Below are positions 44,681 through 53,961 of a stretch of 64,000 bases of DNA, in pieces. Origin of the DNA: Pedobacter sp. V48 (GTDB taxonomy: Bacteria; Bacteroidota; Bacteroidia; Sphingobacteriales; Sphingobacteriaceae); contig NZ_AWRU01000006.1 of the NCBI RefSeq assembly GCF_000523515.1, positions 604,253-668,252 of the forward strand. The letters are read 5' to 3'. Position 1 is the stretch's first letter; the number at the start of each line of letters is the position of its first letter. The translations under genes were made by a program, and so were the position numbers. The notes under the pieces were generated by a model, which saw only the letters and a program-made list of their open reading frames with translations, did no database searches and was not told the origin of the DNA.

Positions 44681-45070
44681 TCATCTTTCTGTATGTCTAT
44701 TCGATTGGTTGCCTTTGAACTTGTCGATTTTAATTTCAATGAGCTCCTGCTCAAAGTTCTCTATTGCCTTTTTAATGCCTGCCAAAGATTTTTCGAGATT
44801 ATTGATTAGAGACTGAGTCTTGTTAACTGATTGCTGACCATCAGAATCTTGTTCCTTACCATGTAAAATCCATTCATAACTCTTGCTATAATATCTGGCG
44901 ATTAAGTGCAGTGTATCAAAAGAAGGGAACTGGTTTCCTAATTCTATTTGGGAATAATTACTTCTGGATATATTTAGTATGTTAGCGATGGCCGCTTGTG
45001 ATAAATTGTGCTCCAATCGCAAGTTTTTAATCCTTTCTCCGATGCTTACTTTTGACAGTATTTCTTGCAT
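44681..45070 (-). CDS. XRE-family transcriptional regulator with coiled-coil tail
   Basis: A 129-residue protein. Residues 8-65 are a lambda-repressor-like HTH (IGERIKNLRLEHNLSQAAIANILNISRSNYSQIELGNQFPSFDTLHLIARYY). Residues 85-120 (TQSLINNLEKSLAGIKKAIENFEQELIEIKID) are a likely coiled coil for dimerisation. No enzymatic or signal domain. It is convergent with rpmA and divergent from the PAS-DHp-receiver gene at 45281; the palindrome at 45110-45131 between them is a good operator candidate. Confidence 0.9.
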   Translation of the reverse strand: MQEILSKVSIGERIKNLRLEHNLSQAAIANILNISRSNYSQIELGNQFPSFDTLHLIARYYSKSYEWILHGKEQDSDGQQSVNKTQSLINNLEKSLAGIKKAIENFEQELIEIKIDKFKGNQSNRHTER

Positions 45071-45109
45071 AACTGATTTATATTGTGTTGATTTGTATAT
45101 GGTCAGAGC

Positions 45110-45131
45110 TGCAACCTATTGCCAGGTTGCA
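45110..45131. promoter_or_regulatory. Palindrome in the XRE / PAS-receiver divergent region
   Basis: TGCAACCT (45110-45117) and AGGTTGCA (45124-45131) are perfect inverted repeats with a 6-nt spacer (ATTGCC), 40 bp before the XRE start. The rest of this 210-bp gap holds only a smaller palindrome, TAAGCC-AA-GGCTTA, near 45200. Confidence 0.5.
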
Positions 45132-45280
45132 AATTCTAAACCATAAAAAAATTGGGCTAATTATTAAGGTAGAATTGCACCATAGACGTTCCGAGTATTA
45201 AGCCAAGGCTTATGAAATAATTAAAAAATCCGTTAAAAAAATGAGACCTGGGCAATATAATAGTTTAGATAAGATTAACA

Positions 45281-46243
45281 ATGCTGATTAGTAGTGTGTG
45301 GGAGCATTCATCTTGTTCATTTTTTCTGATTGATAGAAAATTTGAATTATTATTTTTCAAAATCGTTCCTGAAAATAATTTACGGGAATTTATTACTGGC
45401 TCACCTAAAATTGGGGACAATGTTGAGGAAATAATTACGCAAATTTATAAATATAAATTCCTAAAACTACTTGAAAAATGTTTTAACAATAAATGTTTCA
45501 GTATAGAGGTAAGAATTCCTTCAGCCTATGAGGGGATAGACTCATCCTTTCAGATCGTGTTTACTCCTTTAATGAAAGATAAGATTGAAAGCGTTGTTTG
45601 CACCATTATAAAGAATCACGAGCGCCTGGATCATTTAAGGAAACTTAATGATTATTCTCACCTTACTTCTCATCAACTACGCTCCCTTACTGCTAACGTA
45701 TCGAGCCTGTTTAACGTTACAAACTATAGCCGATTGGGAGGTTATGATATTTCAAAAATAAATCGGTTACTAAGCGATGTTAATCATCAGGCAAAAAAGC
45801 TGGATAGTGTAATTAGGGAACTTTGTATTTCCCTTAGCAGGCCCGGAACTGAATATCTGTCAGAAAATGATGCCTTAGAACCGGAGAAAAAACATGTGGT
45901 ACTTGTTGATGATGACCTAATGACCATTAAAGTGCATCAGGCTTTGATAAGAAATCAGCATAGAGAAAAGCAGGTCGTTTTGTTCAATAATCCTGGAAAT
46001 GCACTTGATTACATCAAGCAGAATAATCCCGATCTTATTCTATTGGATTTAAATATGCCTAATATTAATGGTCTCAGATTTCTGAAGATGTTAGACGAAA
46101 ATGAGATTTCTATTGATGTTGTTATTATCTCATCATCAGTTGATCCAATAGATAGAACAATTGCAAAATCATTTCCCTTTGTAAAAGCTTTCATTGCTAA
46201 GCCACTTACCGACGAAAAGGTAAGATCAATATTTGATCATTAA
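45281..46243 (+). CDS. PAS-like/DHp-like/receiver protein lacking a kinase ATPase domain
   Basis: A 320-residue signalling protein. Residues 1-115 look like a degenerate PAS domain (SSCSFFLIDRKFELLFFKI ... SSFQIVFTPLMKDKIESVVCTIIKN). Residues 120-190 resemble a HisKA dimerisation helix pair: YSHLTSHQLRSLTANV with H131 in the place of the phospho-acceptor (SHELR in kinases) and NHQAKKLDSVIRELC as the second helix. Residues 207-320 are a receiver with acidic pair VLVDDDL, D256 in LILLDLNMPNINGL, then ISSS and the Lys in FIAKPLT. There is no HATPase domain between. It may act as a phosphorelay intermediate or phosphatase-type receiver. It overlaps the convergent polyprenyl synthase gene by 4 nt. 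Confidence 0.8.
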   Translation: MLISSVWEHSSCSFFLIDRKFELLFFKIVPENNLREFITGSPKIGDNVEEIITQIYKYKFLKLLEKCFNNKCFSIEVRIPSAYEGIDSSFQIVFTPLMKDKIESVVCTIIKNHERLDHLRKLNDYSHLTSHQLRSLTANVSSLFNVTNYSRLGGYDISKINRLLSDVNHQAKKLDSVIRELCISLSRPGTEYLSENDALEPEKKHVVLVDDDLMTIKVHQALIRNQHREKQVVLFNNPGNALDYIKQNNPDLILLDLNMPNINGLRFLKMLDENEISIDVVIISSSVDPIDRTIAKSFPFVKAFIAKPLTDEKVRSIFDH

Positions 46244-47208
46244 TGTTCTCTGCTCATTAGCTCCTCAGCTAATTTAATAATTTCAGATTTTCTTGATTCA
46301 GCTATCGTAATCTTGTTTAAGGCCGTAAATGCTTTGTCAAGATAACTTTTCATTTCCTGAGTGGCCAACTCTCTAATCTTATAGCGGTGATATAAATCGG
46401 TAATATGTTTGATTTTATCTTCCGTGTTCTTGTTGGTAAATTGATCGGTAAGTTTAGCGTGATCCTCTTTGCTTACCAATTCCTGTAATTTTAGCAGTAG
46501 AAAAGTTTTTTTGTTTGCTATAATGTCGCCGGCTATTTGTTTTCCAAATTTCTCCGGATCGCCAAACACATCCAGAATATCGTCTTGCAATTGAAAAGCA
46601 ATACCCAGATTTTCTCCAAACACATAAATAAGCTCGGCCTCTTCTGGTTTTGCTTTTGCAACAATCGCGCCCAGTTTCATTGCACCACCTAATAAAACAG
46701 CTGTTTTAAGGCGTATCATATCTATGTATTCGGGAATGCTTACGTCGCTACGGTTTTCAAACTCCATATCGAGTTGCTGACCCTCACAAACACCCTGTGC
46801 GGTAGTATTAAAAGTATCAAGAGCAGGCTTTAAAATGCTTACATCCACATTTGTAATGTGTTTGTTTGCTTCAACCATCATCACATCACCACTTAGTATA
46901 GCAGTGTTTGTTCCCCACTTTTCATGTACGGTTTGCTTCCCTCTTCTAAGAGGAGCATTGTCCATAATGTCATCGTGAATAAGTGTAAAGTTATGGAATG
47001 TTTCAATTGCCATTGCCGCGGGCAAAGCCTTAAAAATATCGCCACTAAATAAATCTACTGACATTAATAGCATAGTAGGTCTTACTCTTTTGCCACCTAA
47101 GCTCATAATATAGCTTATGGGCTCATATAGGTTACCAGGATATGTTGGGTATTGGATTTTGCTTATTGCTTGCTCTACGTGCTTTAATAATTCTGAAGGA
47201 GAATGCAT
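46240..47208 (-). CDS. Polyprenyl synthetase (short/medium-chain prenyl diphosphate synthase)
   Basis: A 322-residue trans-prenyltransferase with both aspartate-rich motifs: FARM in LIHDDIMDNAPLRRG and SARM in FQLQDDILDVFGD. GGKRVRPTMLL at the N-terminal side is also typical. It condenses IPP with allylic diphosphates to FPP, GGPP or longer chains. The residues before the FARM (ETFHNFTLIHDD) have Phe at the fifth upstream position, which in relatives tends to limit chain length, but I would not fix the product. It lies 18 nt after rnr and is co-transcribed with it. Confidence 0.93.
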   Translation of the reverse strand: MHSPSELLKHVEQAISKIQYPTYPGNLYEPISYIMSLGGKRVRPTMLLMSVDLFSGDIFKALPAAMAIETFHNFTLIHDDIMDNAPLRRGKQTVHEKWGTNTAILSGDVMMVEANKHITNVDVSILKPALDTFNTTAQGVCEGQQLDMEFENRSDVSIPEYIDMIRLKTAVLLGGAMKLGAIVAKAKPEEAELIYVFGENLGIAFQLQDDILDVFGDPEKFGKQIAGDIIANKKTFLLLKLQELVSKEDHAKLTDQFTNKNTEDKIKHITDLYHRYKIRELATQEMKSYLDKAFTALNKITIAESRKSEIIKLAEELMSREH

Positions 47209-47226
47209 TCTTTTTATTGTTGTTAT

Positions 47227-49359
47227 CTAATCCTGTACTAAAATGAAATCTATTTGACGTTTAGCCAGATCTACTTTCTTTACTTTTACCTTTACCTCGT
47301 CGCCCAATTGGTACTTTTTCTTTTTACGTTGCCCCACAATACAGTAGTTTTTTTCATCGAGCACATAGAAATCATCAGATATATCACGAAGTCTTATCAT
47401 GCCCTCGCACTTGTTTTCAATGATCTCAACATACATTCCCCATTCCGTAACTCCGGATATAATGCCAAGGAAAGTATTTCCTATGTTTTCTTCAAGATAT
47501 TCGGCCTGCTTATATTTAATAGAAGCACGCTCTGCATCGGCCGCACGTTTTTCCATTGTTGAAGAATGAGAAGATGCTATTTCATATTCTTCTTCATTTG
47601 CAGACTTTTCATTGTTTAAATAAGCAGCCAGAAGTCTGTGTACCATAACATCCGGATATCGTCTGATAGGGGAGGTGAAATGGGTATAGTGGTCAAAAGC
47701 CAATCCGTAATGACTTGTCTTTTTTGTGGTATAAACAGCTTTCGCCATAGAGCGGATGGCAAGTTGTGTTAATACATTCTGTTCCTTTTTTCCCTCAACA
47801 TCTTCCATCAGGTAGTTCAGAGATTTTGCAATCTCCTTATCCGATTTCATATTTATCTTATAACCAAAACGGGCTGCAAAAAGCGCGAAATTACCCAGGT
47901 TTTCGAGGTTAGGGGAGTCGTGAGAACGATACACAAAAGTATATTTCTGCTTTCCTTTTCCTTTTTTGGCGATGAACTCAGCTACTTTTTTGTTGGCAAG
48001 CAGCATAAAGTCTTCTATAAGCTTATGGGCATCTTTACGTTCTTTAACATACACGCCAATTGGTTTACCTGTTTCGTCAAGTTTAAATTTAACCTCAGTA
48101 CTTTCAAAACTGATAGCGCCATTTTTAAATTTCCTGTCGCGAAGTATATAGGCCAGCTCATTGAGTTTCAGGATTTCATCAGCGTAATCACCTTCTTTAT
48201 TTTCAATAACTTCCTGAGCCTCTTCATAACTAAAGCGTCTGTTCGAATGGATAACCGTACGACCAAACCATTCCGTAATGATATTTGCTTTATCATCAAG
48301 TTCAAACACCGCTGCAAAGCACAGCTTGTCCTCATTTGGGCGTAATGAACATACACCATTGCTTAAACGTTCGGGAAGCATAGGAATCACGCGATCTACC
48401 AGGTAAACTGAGGTGGCTCTTGAATAAGCTTCTTTATCGAGATGACTATTAGGGATAACATAGTGAGACACATCAGCGATGTGTACACCTATCTCAAAAT
48501 TTCCGTTTGGTAATGTTTTAAAAGATATGGCATCGTCAAAGTCTTTGGCATCAGCCGGGTCAATGGTAAATGTAACTGTTTCCCTAAAATCCTTGCGCCC
48601 TTTTAAGTCGGCAACAGTAATTTCTTCAGGTATGGCATTAGCTTCTTTTTCAACCTCAGGAGGAAATACCAAGGGAAATCCAAATTGAGCTAGAATGGCA
48701 TTCATTTCAGTATTATTCTCACCCTGCTCGCCAAGTATAGTCGTTATTCTTCCAATTGGGTTCTTAGCCCCTTCTGGCCAATCAGTAATGCTTACCTGTA
48801 CTTTTTGTCCGTTTTTAGCGCCGTTTAGGTCGCTTAAAGGGACAAATATATCATGCAGCATTTTACGGTCATCGATATTTACAAAAGCAAAGCGATCAGA
48901 GATCTTTATCACTCCAATGAAATCAGTTTTTGCGCGGGTAATGATCTCAACTACTTCGCCTTCATTTTTACGACCACTTTTTTTGGCGTAGATGTAAACC
49001 TTTACGGTATCGCCATTTAGTGCATTATGAAGTTTGCGTGCCGATACAAAAATGTCTTTTTCAAATTCATCTTCGGGAACTACAAATGCAGAACCATCAG
49101 CGGTCATGTCTACTTTACCGATAACGAAAGTTTTCAAATCCTTTAAGCGGAATTTGCCCTTTTCTGGTTCTAAAAAAACACCCTTTCTTGATTGTTCTTT
49201 GAGTACCTCAAGAATTGTTTCTCTTGCTTCTGGATCTGTTATATTTAATTTAGCTGAAACCTGTTTGTAGTTCAGAGCTTCATTACTGTTTTTTTCCAAT
49301 ACATCACTAATCAATTGTATTAAAACAAGTTCTAAGTGCGATGTTTTCTTTTTTGCCAT
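47227..49359 (-). CDS. rnr: Ribonuclease R
   Basis: A 710-residue 3'-5' exoribonuclease of the RNB family. Start at ATG 49359 (MAKKKTSHLELVLIQLISDV); the frame is open further upstream but that part crosses the divergent promoter and has no family match. Order: winged-helix (about 5-75), two cold-shock/OB domains (KGKFRLKDLKTFVIGKVDMTADGSAFVV...), the RNB catalytic domain with the metal-binding Asp cluster DPADAKDFDDAISF, and a C-terminal S1 domain (GIISGVTEWGMYVEI...KRQIDFILVQD). It degrades structured RNA. Upstream partner of the polyprenyl synthase gene. Confidence 0.96.
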   Translation of the reverse strand: MAKKKTSHLELVLIQLISDVLEKNSNEALNYKQVSAKLNITDPEARETILEVLKEQSRKGVFLEPEKGKFRLKDLKTFVIGKVDMTADGSAFVVPEDEFEKDIFVSARKLHNALNGDTVKVYIYAKKSGRKNEGEVVEIITRAKTDFIGVIKISDRFAFVNIDDRKMLHDIFVPLSDLNGAKNGQKVQVSITDWPEGAKNPIGRITTILGEQGENNTEMNAILAQFGFPLVFPPEVEKEANAIPEEITVADLKGRKDFRETVTFTIDPADAKDFDDAISFKTLPNGNFEIGVHIADVSHYVIPNSHLDKEAYSRATSVYLVDRVIPMLPERLSNGVCSLRPNEDKLCFAAVFELDDKANIITEWFGRTVIHSNRRFSYEEAQEVIENKEGDYADEILKLNELAYILRDRKFKNGAISFESTEVKFKLDETGKPIGVYVKERKDAHKLIEDFMLLANKKVAEFIAKKGKGKQKYTFVYRSHDSPNLENLGNFALFAARFGYKINMKSDKEIAKSLNYLMEDVEGKKEQNVLTQLAIRSMAKAVYTTKKTSHYGLAFDHYTHFTSPIRRYPDVMVHRLLAAYLNNEKSANEEEYEIASSHSSTMEKRAADAERASIKYKQAEYLEENIGNTFLGIISGVTEWGMYVEIIENKCEGMIRLRDISDDFYVLDEKNYCIVGQRKKKKYQLGDEVKVKVKKVDLAKRQIDFILVQD

Positions 49360-49417
49360 AATAAAAATATGAATCACCCGAAGGTAACAATTTGAAGCGA
49401 TAGATTGTTGTATTTTG

Positions 49418-49425
49418 TACCTTTG
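49418..49425 (+). promoter_or_regulatory. Possible -7 element for the MscS gene
   Basis: TACCTTTG fits TAnnTTTG, 44 nt before ATG 49470. The nearest TTTG (49391-49394) is 23 nt upstream, slightly too far. Confidence 0.35.
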
Positions 49426-49469
49426 CTTAGGCAGAGTAATGTCAAACTTATTCTTATTTATAGTATAAA

Positions 49470-50372
49470 ATGATAGAAGACAGAGAAAGAAAAACCGGAA
49501 AGGAATTGCTGATGATCCTGATAAAGGCATTGATTTATTCGCTGTTGGTTTATTTTTACGTCAACAAGCCGCAAATTTATGTTGAGTATCCACGGTTAGC
49601 AAGAATCACAAGTGGCTTTATGATCTTTCTAGGGCCAAGTCTGGCAATTTCTATCATCAGATGGGTGGTTATTTACTGGTACATCAAAAAACATAAATTT
49701 AAGAGCAACATTAAGGATAATTTCATTCTGGGTATTAACCGGATTGAGTCGATATTAAACACTGTGTTTTTTATGCTGGCATTAACCTCATTCTGGGATG
49801 TAAAATTACAGGATTTGGTATTTAGCATTTCCATTGTTGCGGCAGCCTTAGCCGTTACGTTCAAAGACTATGTTGCCAATATGATCAATGGTTTAATTAT
49901 CATGTTTTCCGATAGACTTTCATTAGGAGATCACATCAAAATAGGCGATCATGAGGGTAAGATATTAGACATCACACTAATCAATATGATCTTGCAAAAC
50001 GAAGATAGCGATATGGTGATAATTCCCAATTCACTTGCTTTTAGCTCTGTTATTGTAAACCAGTCTAAGCAAAATACCAAAAAGCTAAGCATCGAATTTG
50101 ATATGTCGCTAACTAATGGTTATACCCCTGAATTTATAGAAAACCAATTAAATAAGGTTATTGAAAATTATGCCGACAATGTGATGCCGGGAGGCCTTAC
50201 TGTTAAAACCATAGCCATCAATAAAGACGTTGTTATCTTTAAGGCAATGATCTTATTGAAAAGATACGATAAGGTCAAAGAAAGGGAGATCAGGAGGGCA
50301 ATAAATACTGCATTGATAAGATTGTCGGCCGTTCTGAAAACCGATAAACAAACAACGCCTGCAACCCTCTAA
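49470..50372 (+). CDS. MscS-family mechanosensitive channel
   Basis: A 300-residue inner-membrane protein with N-terminal hydrophobic segments (about 12-28, 45-66, 90-110) and the pore-lining third helix IVAAALAVTFKDYVANMINGLIIMFSDRLSLGDHIKIG, which is the MscS-family core, followed by the beta domain (IPNSLAFSSVIVNQSK). It releases solutes under hypo-osmotic shock. Divergent from rnr; its end is 8 nt from the convergent ABC gene. Confidence 0.92.
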   Translation: MIEDRERKTGKELLMILIKALIYSLLVYFYVNKPQIYVEYPRLARITSGFMIFLGPSLAISIIRWVVIYWYIKKHKFKSNIKDNFILGINRIESILNTVFFMLALTSFWDVKLQDLVFSISIVAAALAVTFKDYVANMINGLIIMFSDRLSLGDHIKIGDHEGKILDITLINMILQNEDSDMVIIPNSLAFSSVIVNQSKQNTKKLSIEFDMSLTNGYTPEFIENQLNKVIENYADNVMPGGLTVKTIAINKDVVIFKAMILLKRYDKVKEREIRRAINTALIRLSAVLKTDKQTTPATL

Positions 50373-50380
50373 TTAAACAA

Positions 50381-52096
50381 TCAAATTAAAGATTTTGCAC
50401 CTGGAATGGCTGCTATTAATTTGCGTGTATACTCAGCTTGCGGATTGTTATAAATGTCTTCAGGATATCCTTGTTCCTCAATTTTTCCTTTATTCATCAC
50501 AATCATTCGATCAGAAATGTGTTTTACAACGGCAAGATCGTGAGAGATAAAAATGTAGGTAAGTCCGAATTCCTGTTGCAACTGACGCAACAGATTCAAT
50601 ACCTGGGCCTGTACAGAAACATCCAGTGCAGATACCGATTCATCGCAAATAATAAATCGAGGTTGTAAGGCAAGTGCCCTGGCAATTACAATACGTTGGC
50701 GCTGACCACCCGAAAACTCATGTGGATACCTGTTGAAATGCTCGGCTTTTAGATCCACACGTTCAAGTAAATTTAATACATGAGCTTTTCGTTTGGCGTC
50801 ATTATCAAATACCTGATGTACCTGTAATGGTTCCATTAAGGCATTGCCAATGGTAAGCCTCGGATTTAAAGAGGAGTATGGATCCTGAAAAATTATTTGT
50901 ACATCTTTTCTCATCCCGCGCAGATCTCGTCTGTTAAGGGAGGTGATGTTGTTGCCATCAAAAATGATCTGTCCTGAGGTAGGCTCAACTAGTCTTAAAA
51001 TACTACGGCCTAAGGTGGTTTTTCCACATCCCGATTCACCTACAAGCCCAAGCGTTTCACCAGGAAAAACATCGAAGTTAATATGGTCAACCGCCTTTAC
51101 GTAATCAGTGGTTTTGCCAAACAAGCCATTCCTTATGGGATACCAGGTACACAAGTCCTTAATCTCTAATAGCGGTCTTTGGCTATAAAGATGAGCTCTT
51201 CGCTGTTCGATTTCAGAATCAGTATAACTATTTTGTGCCATCAGATGTGCAATGGCCTGATCCGAGTCTTCATTTAAAAAGTCGGCCACAACGGGTAATT
51301 TTTTTAGTAACCTATTTGGTGCAGGTCTGCAGGCAAGCAAACCTTTAGTGTACGGATGTTGTGGATGATGAAAAATCTGATCTGCTGAACCTTGTTCAAC
51401 AATTTCTCCCCTATACATAACGGCAACTTCATCTGCAATTTCGCTAATTACGGCAAGGTCATGAGATATGAATATCATGGCCATATCACGTTCCTGTTTA
51501 AGTTTTAGTAATAACTCCAGGATCGTTTTTTGAACCGTTACGTCAAGTGCTGTTGTAGGCTCGTCTGCTATTAAAAGTTCCGGATTGCAGCTAAGCGCCA
51601 TTGCAATCATCACCCTTTGCTTTTGTCCTCCAGAAAGTTGGTGAGGGTAACTGTCAAATATGTGTTCAGGACGGGGAAGCTGAACTTCCTTAAAAAGGGC
51701 TATGGTTTTATTTTTTGCCGTATACTTATCAAGCTTTTGATGTAGTACAATCGCTTCTTCAACCTGTGCACCGCAAGTAAACACCGGATTTAAAGAAGTC
51801 ATGGGCTCCTGAAAAATCATGGCAATTTTATTGCCTCTATATCCTCTGATTTCTTCGGGTGTTAAATTTAGCAGATCGATGTTATCAAATTCCACTTCAC
51901 CGCCGATCATTGTGCTTTGCGGATCATGAAGCCTCATAATAGAGAAAGAAGTTACAGATTTTCCTGATCCGGACTCTCCAACAATACCAAGTACCTTGCC
52001 CTTATCAATGGAGAAACTCACATTGTTAACTGCTTTAAGCCAGGATTTGTCCTCTTTGTTTAAGAATTGTATGTCGAGGTTTTTAACGTTCAGCAT
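50381..52096 (-). CDS. Dipeptide/oligopeptide ABC transporter ATP-binding protein (two fused ATPases)
   Basis: A 571-residue fusion of two ABC ATPases that are separate (DppD and DppF, OppD and OppF) in many bacteria. First half: Walker A GIVGESGSGKS, signature LSGGQKQRV, Walker B LLIADEPTTALD. Second half: Walker A GLVGESGCGKTT, signature FSGGQRQRI, Walker B FIICDESVSALD. The oligopeptide-family segment HPQHPYTKGLLACRP lies between them. It powers peptide or nickel-type import; no permease gene is in the window, which is usual for Bacteroidota where the parts are scattered. Confidence 0.95.
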   Translation of the reverse strand: MLNVKNLDIQFLNKEDKSWLKAVNNVSFSIDKGKVLGIVGESGSGKSVTSFSIMRLHDPQSTMIGGEVEFDNIDLLNLTPEEIRGYRGNKIAMIFQEPMTSLNPVFTCGAQVEEAIVLHQKLDKYTAKNKTIALFKEVQLPRPEHIFDSYPHQLSGGQKQRVMIAMALSCNPELLIADEPTTALDVTVQKTILELLLKLKQERDMAMIFISHDLAVISEIADEVAVMYRGEIVEQGSADQIFHHPQHPYTKGLLACRPAPNRLLKKLPVVADFLNEDSDQAIAHLMAQNSYTDSEIEQRRAHLYSQRPLLEIKDLCTWYPIRNGLFGKTTDYVKAVDHINFDVFPGETLGLVGESGCGKTTLGRSILRLVEPTSGQIIFDGNNITSLNRRDLRGMRKDVQIIFQDPYSSLNPRLTIGNALMEPLQVHQVFDNDAKRKAHVLNLLERVDLKAEHFNRYPHEFSGGQRQRIVIARALALQPRFIICDESVSALDVSVQAQVLNLLRQLQQEFGLTYIFISHDLAVVKHISDRMIVMNKGKIEEQGYPEDIYNNPQAEYTRKLIAAIPGAKSLI

Positions 52097-52178
52097 CGAT
52101 TTAACGGAACAGATTTTCTATATGAAAATAATTGGCATCAATATAGGGATTTTATCGTCTAAATCCATCTGATTGTGC

Positions 52179-52186
52179 TATTTTTG
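52179..52186 (+). promoter_or_regulatory. -7 element very close to the start codon at 52191
   Basis: TATTTTTG fits TAnnTTTG but ends only 4 nt before ATG 52191, so a transcript from it would begin at or near the A of the start codon, i.e. be leaderless. No clear -33 element was seen. Confidence 0.3.
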
Positions 52187-52190
52187 CAAA

Positions 52191-53501
52191 ATGGAAAGAG
52201 AAATCCTTGATACTAAGCGTAAAGCTTTAAAGATTAACTTAAACCCTAAAATTTACGGAACATTTGCAGAGATAGGTGCTGGACAGGAAGTGGCTCGTAA
52301 TTTCTTTACCGCAGGTGCCGCATCGGGTACGGTTGCAAAAACAATGTCGGCGTACGACATGACATTTAGTGATGCAATTTATGGTGTTGAAGAATCTGGC
52401 AGATATGTGAGCAAATCCAGACTATTGAAAATGTTAAACCACGAGTTTGGTTTATTAACTGAAAGACTGAGTGGCGAGAAGTATGATGACAGGACTTTTT
52501 TCGCTTTTGCAGATACAGTAACTACACTTAACTACAATAAATCTAATGACCCGCATGGTTGGATCGGACTTCGCTTTCAATCAGAGCCGGGGGGAGAACC
52601 CAACGAAATATTTTTCCATGTTCGTTTGCTTGATACGGATGCCGCTTTACAACAAAATGTATTGGGGATAATTGGTGTCAACCTTGTTTATGCAGCATTT
52701 TATTACAATCAGGACCGCAGGGCAATGATTGAATCACTGGCAGATAATTTAACTGTTGGATCAGTTGAAATAGATCTTATTTCTGTAAACGGGCCAGTAT
52801 TTAAAGGTGCAGATAATATTTTGTTAAACCTTTATCTGATCGTTAAGGACTTCTCTGATGCAGCTATTTTTGATTCTCAAGGTCAGCCTTGCTTGCCTAA
52901 AGATTTGCTGTATAAAAAAGATATCATGATTCTGCGTACAAAATATGCGCAAAAATCTCATCCAAATTTTAGCATGCTCAACAAGGCTGTTGATCAGTTT
53001 GTGAAAACAGAAAATGTACAGGAAGACAACCTCAGTGTGCTTATAGAGGTGTTGATGTCTAACTTATTGTCGACCGGAGATGACCTGCATGAAGTAGATT
53101 TGAGGGCCGTTGCAAAAAGGGCAGAAGAGATGTGTAAAACCGGAAATAAGGTAATAGTATCCAACTTTTCCAGACACAATAAACTGGCTAAATATCTGGA
53201 TCGCTGCAGGCCAAAAAGTGTAGGTATATCTACCAATATCAATAACCTGAAATTTGTATTTAACTCAAATAACTTTGGCGAAGATTACAGCAGCCTGTTG
53301 TTGAGTTATGTGAGCGATATGTTTAGCAAAAACGTAAAGCTTTTCGCTTATCCTTTCCTTGATAAGAAAACAAATGAAGTGGTTACTTCGGCAAATATGC
53401 CGGTAACTCCAGATGCCAAACCCTTGTTCGATTTTCTGATCTTAAATGGATATATTACAGATATTCAGGATTATAGCGATGATGATGTAAAAACAGTTTA
53501 A
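52191..53501 (+). CDS. Conserved protein of unknown function
   Basis: A 436-residue soluble protein. Start at ATG 52191 (MEREILDTKRKALKINLNPKIYG); the frame opens a little earlier at a TTG that lies before the -7-like element. Conserved-looking blocks are GTFAEIGAGQEVARNFFTAGAASGTVAKTMSAYDM-type sequence near residue 25-60, DTVTTLNYNKSNDPHGWIGLRFQ (about 115) and IGVNLVYAAFYY. There is no signal peptide, membrane helix or known nucleotide-binding motif. I believe it is a Bacteroidota-wide family but cannot assign a function. It is divergent from the ABC ATPase gene and stands alone. Confidence 0.8.
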   Translation: MEREILDTKRKALKINLNPKIYGTFAEIGAGQEVARNFFTAGAASGTVAKTMSAYDMTFSDAIYGVEESGRYVSKSRLLKMLNHEFGLLTERLSGEKYDDRTFFAFADTVTTLNYNKSNDPHGWIGLRFQSEPGGEPNEIFFHVRLLDTDAALQQNVLGIIGVNLVYAAFYYNQDRRAMIESLADNLTVGSVEIDLISVNGPVFKGADNILLNLYLIVKDFSDAAIFDSQGQPCLPKDLLYKKDIMILRTKYAQKSHPNFSMLNKAVDQFVKTENVQEDNLSVLIEVLMSNLLSTGDDLHEVDLRAVAKRAEEMCKTGNKVIVSNFSRHNKLAKYLDRCRPKSVGISTNINNLKFVFNSNNFGEDYSSLLLSYVSDMFSKNVKLFAYPFLDKKTNEVVTSANMPVTPDAKPLFDFLILNGYITDIQDYSDDDVKTV

Positions 53502-53520
53502 AAACTGTTTTTACAAAACA

Positions 53521-53961
53521 TTACAAGTCTTTATAAGGATTCTTAATTGCTATTCCCATTAACCTGTCAGGATGTTCAATTGGTTTAAAACCAAATTGGG
53601 CATATAAGCCATGGGCATCCTGGGTGGCCAGCATATATCTTCTTAATCCCTGCAGATCTTTATGGAAAAGCATTAGCGACATCAGCTTTTTTGATAAGCC
53701 TTGCCCTCTGTATATTTCTTCAACATATACATCAGCAAGGTATGCAAAAGTAGCCTTGTCCGTTATCCATCTGGCAAAACCAATTTGTTTGGTGTCTTTG
53801 TAAATTCCAAAGCACAATGAGTTATCTATGGATCTTTTAACAGTGTCTAACGGAATATTCTCTGCCCAGTAAGATTGGGTACTCAGATAGTGATGAATAG
53901 CAACAGGATCTATTTTATTCTTATCATCTGAAAAGATAAAACCATGATCTTCAATTTCCAT
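53521..53961 (-). CDS. GNAT-family N-acetyltransferase
   Basis: A 146-residue GCN5-related acetyltransferase. Motif A is ADVYVEEIYRGQGLSKKLMSLML, with the acetyl-CoA-binding R/QxxGxG/A form RGQGLS; motif B is YAQFGFKPIE near the end. Acceptor unknown. Its ATG overlaps the last base of the yajQ stop codon, so it is translationally coupled to yajQ. Confidence 0.9.
   Translation of the reverse strand: MEIEDHGFIFSDDKNKIDPVAIHHYLSTQSYWAENIPLDTVKRSIDNSLCFGIYKDTKQIGFARWITDKATFAYLADVYVEEIYRGQGLSKKLMSLMLFHKDLQGLRRYMLATQDAHGLYAQFGFKPIEHPDRLMGIAIKNPYKDL

Noticed and set aside
44434-44754. Antisense Cys/Phe/Ser-rich frame opposite rpmA
   Set aside because: It is the mirror image of the Lys/Ala tail codons of L27, an artefact of biased composition.
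49360-49530. N-terminal extension of ribonuclease R
   Set aside because: The extra 57 residues cross the divergent promoter region and overlap the MscS start; the family N-terminus begins at MAKKK (49359).
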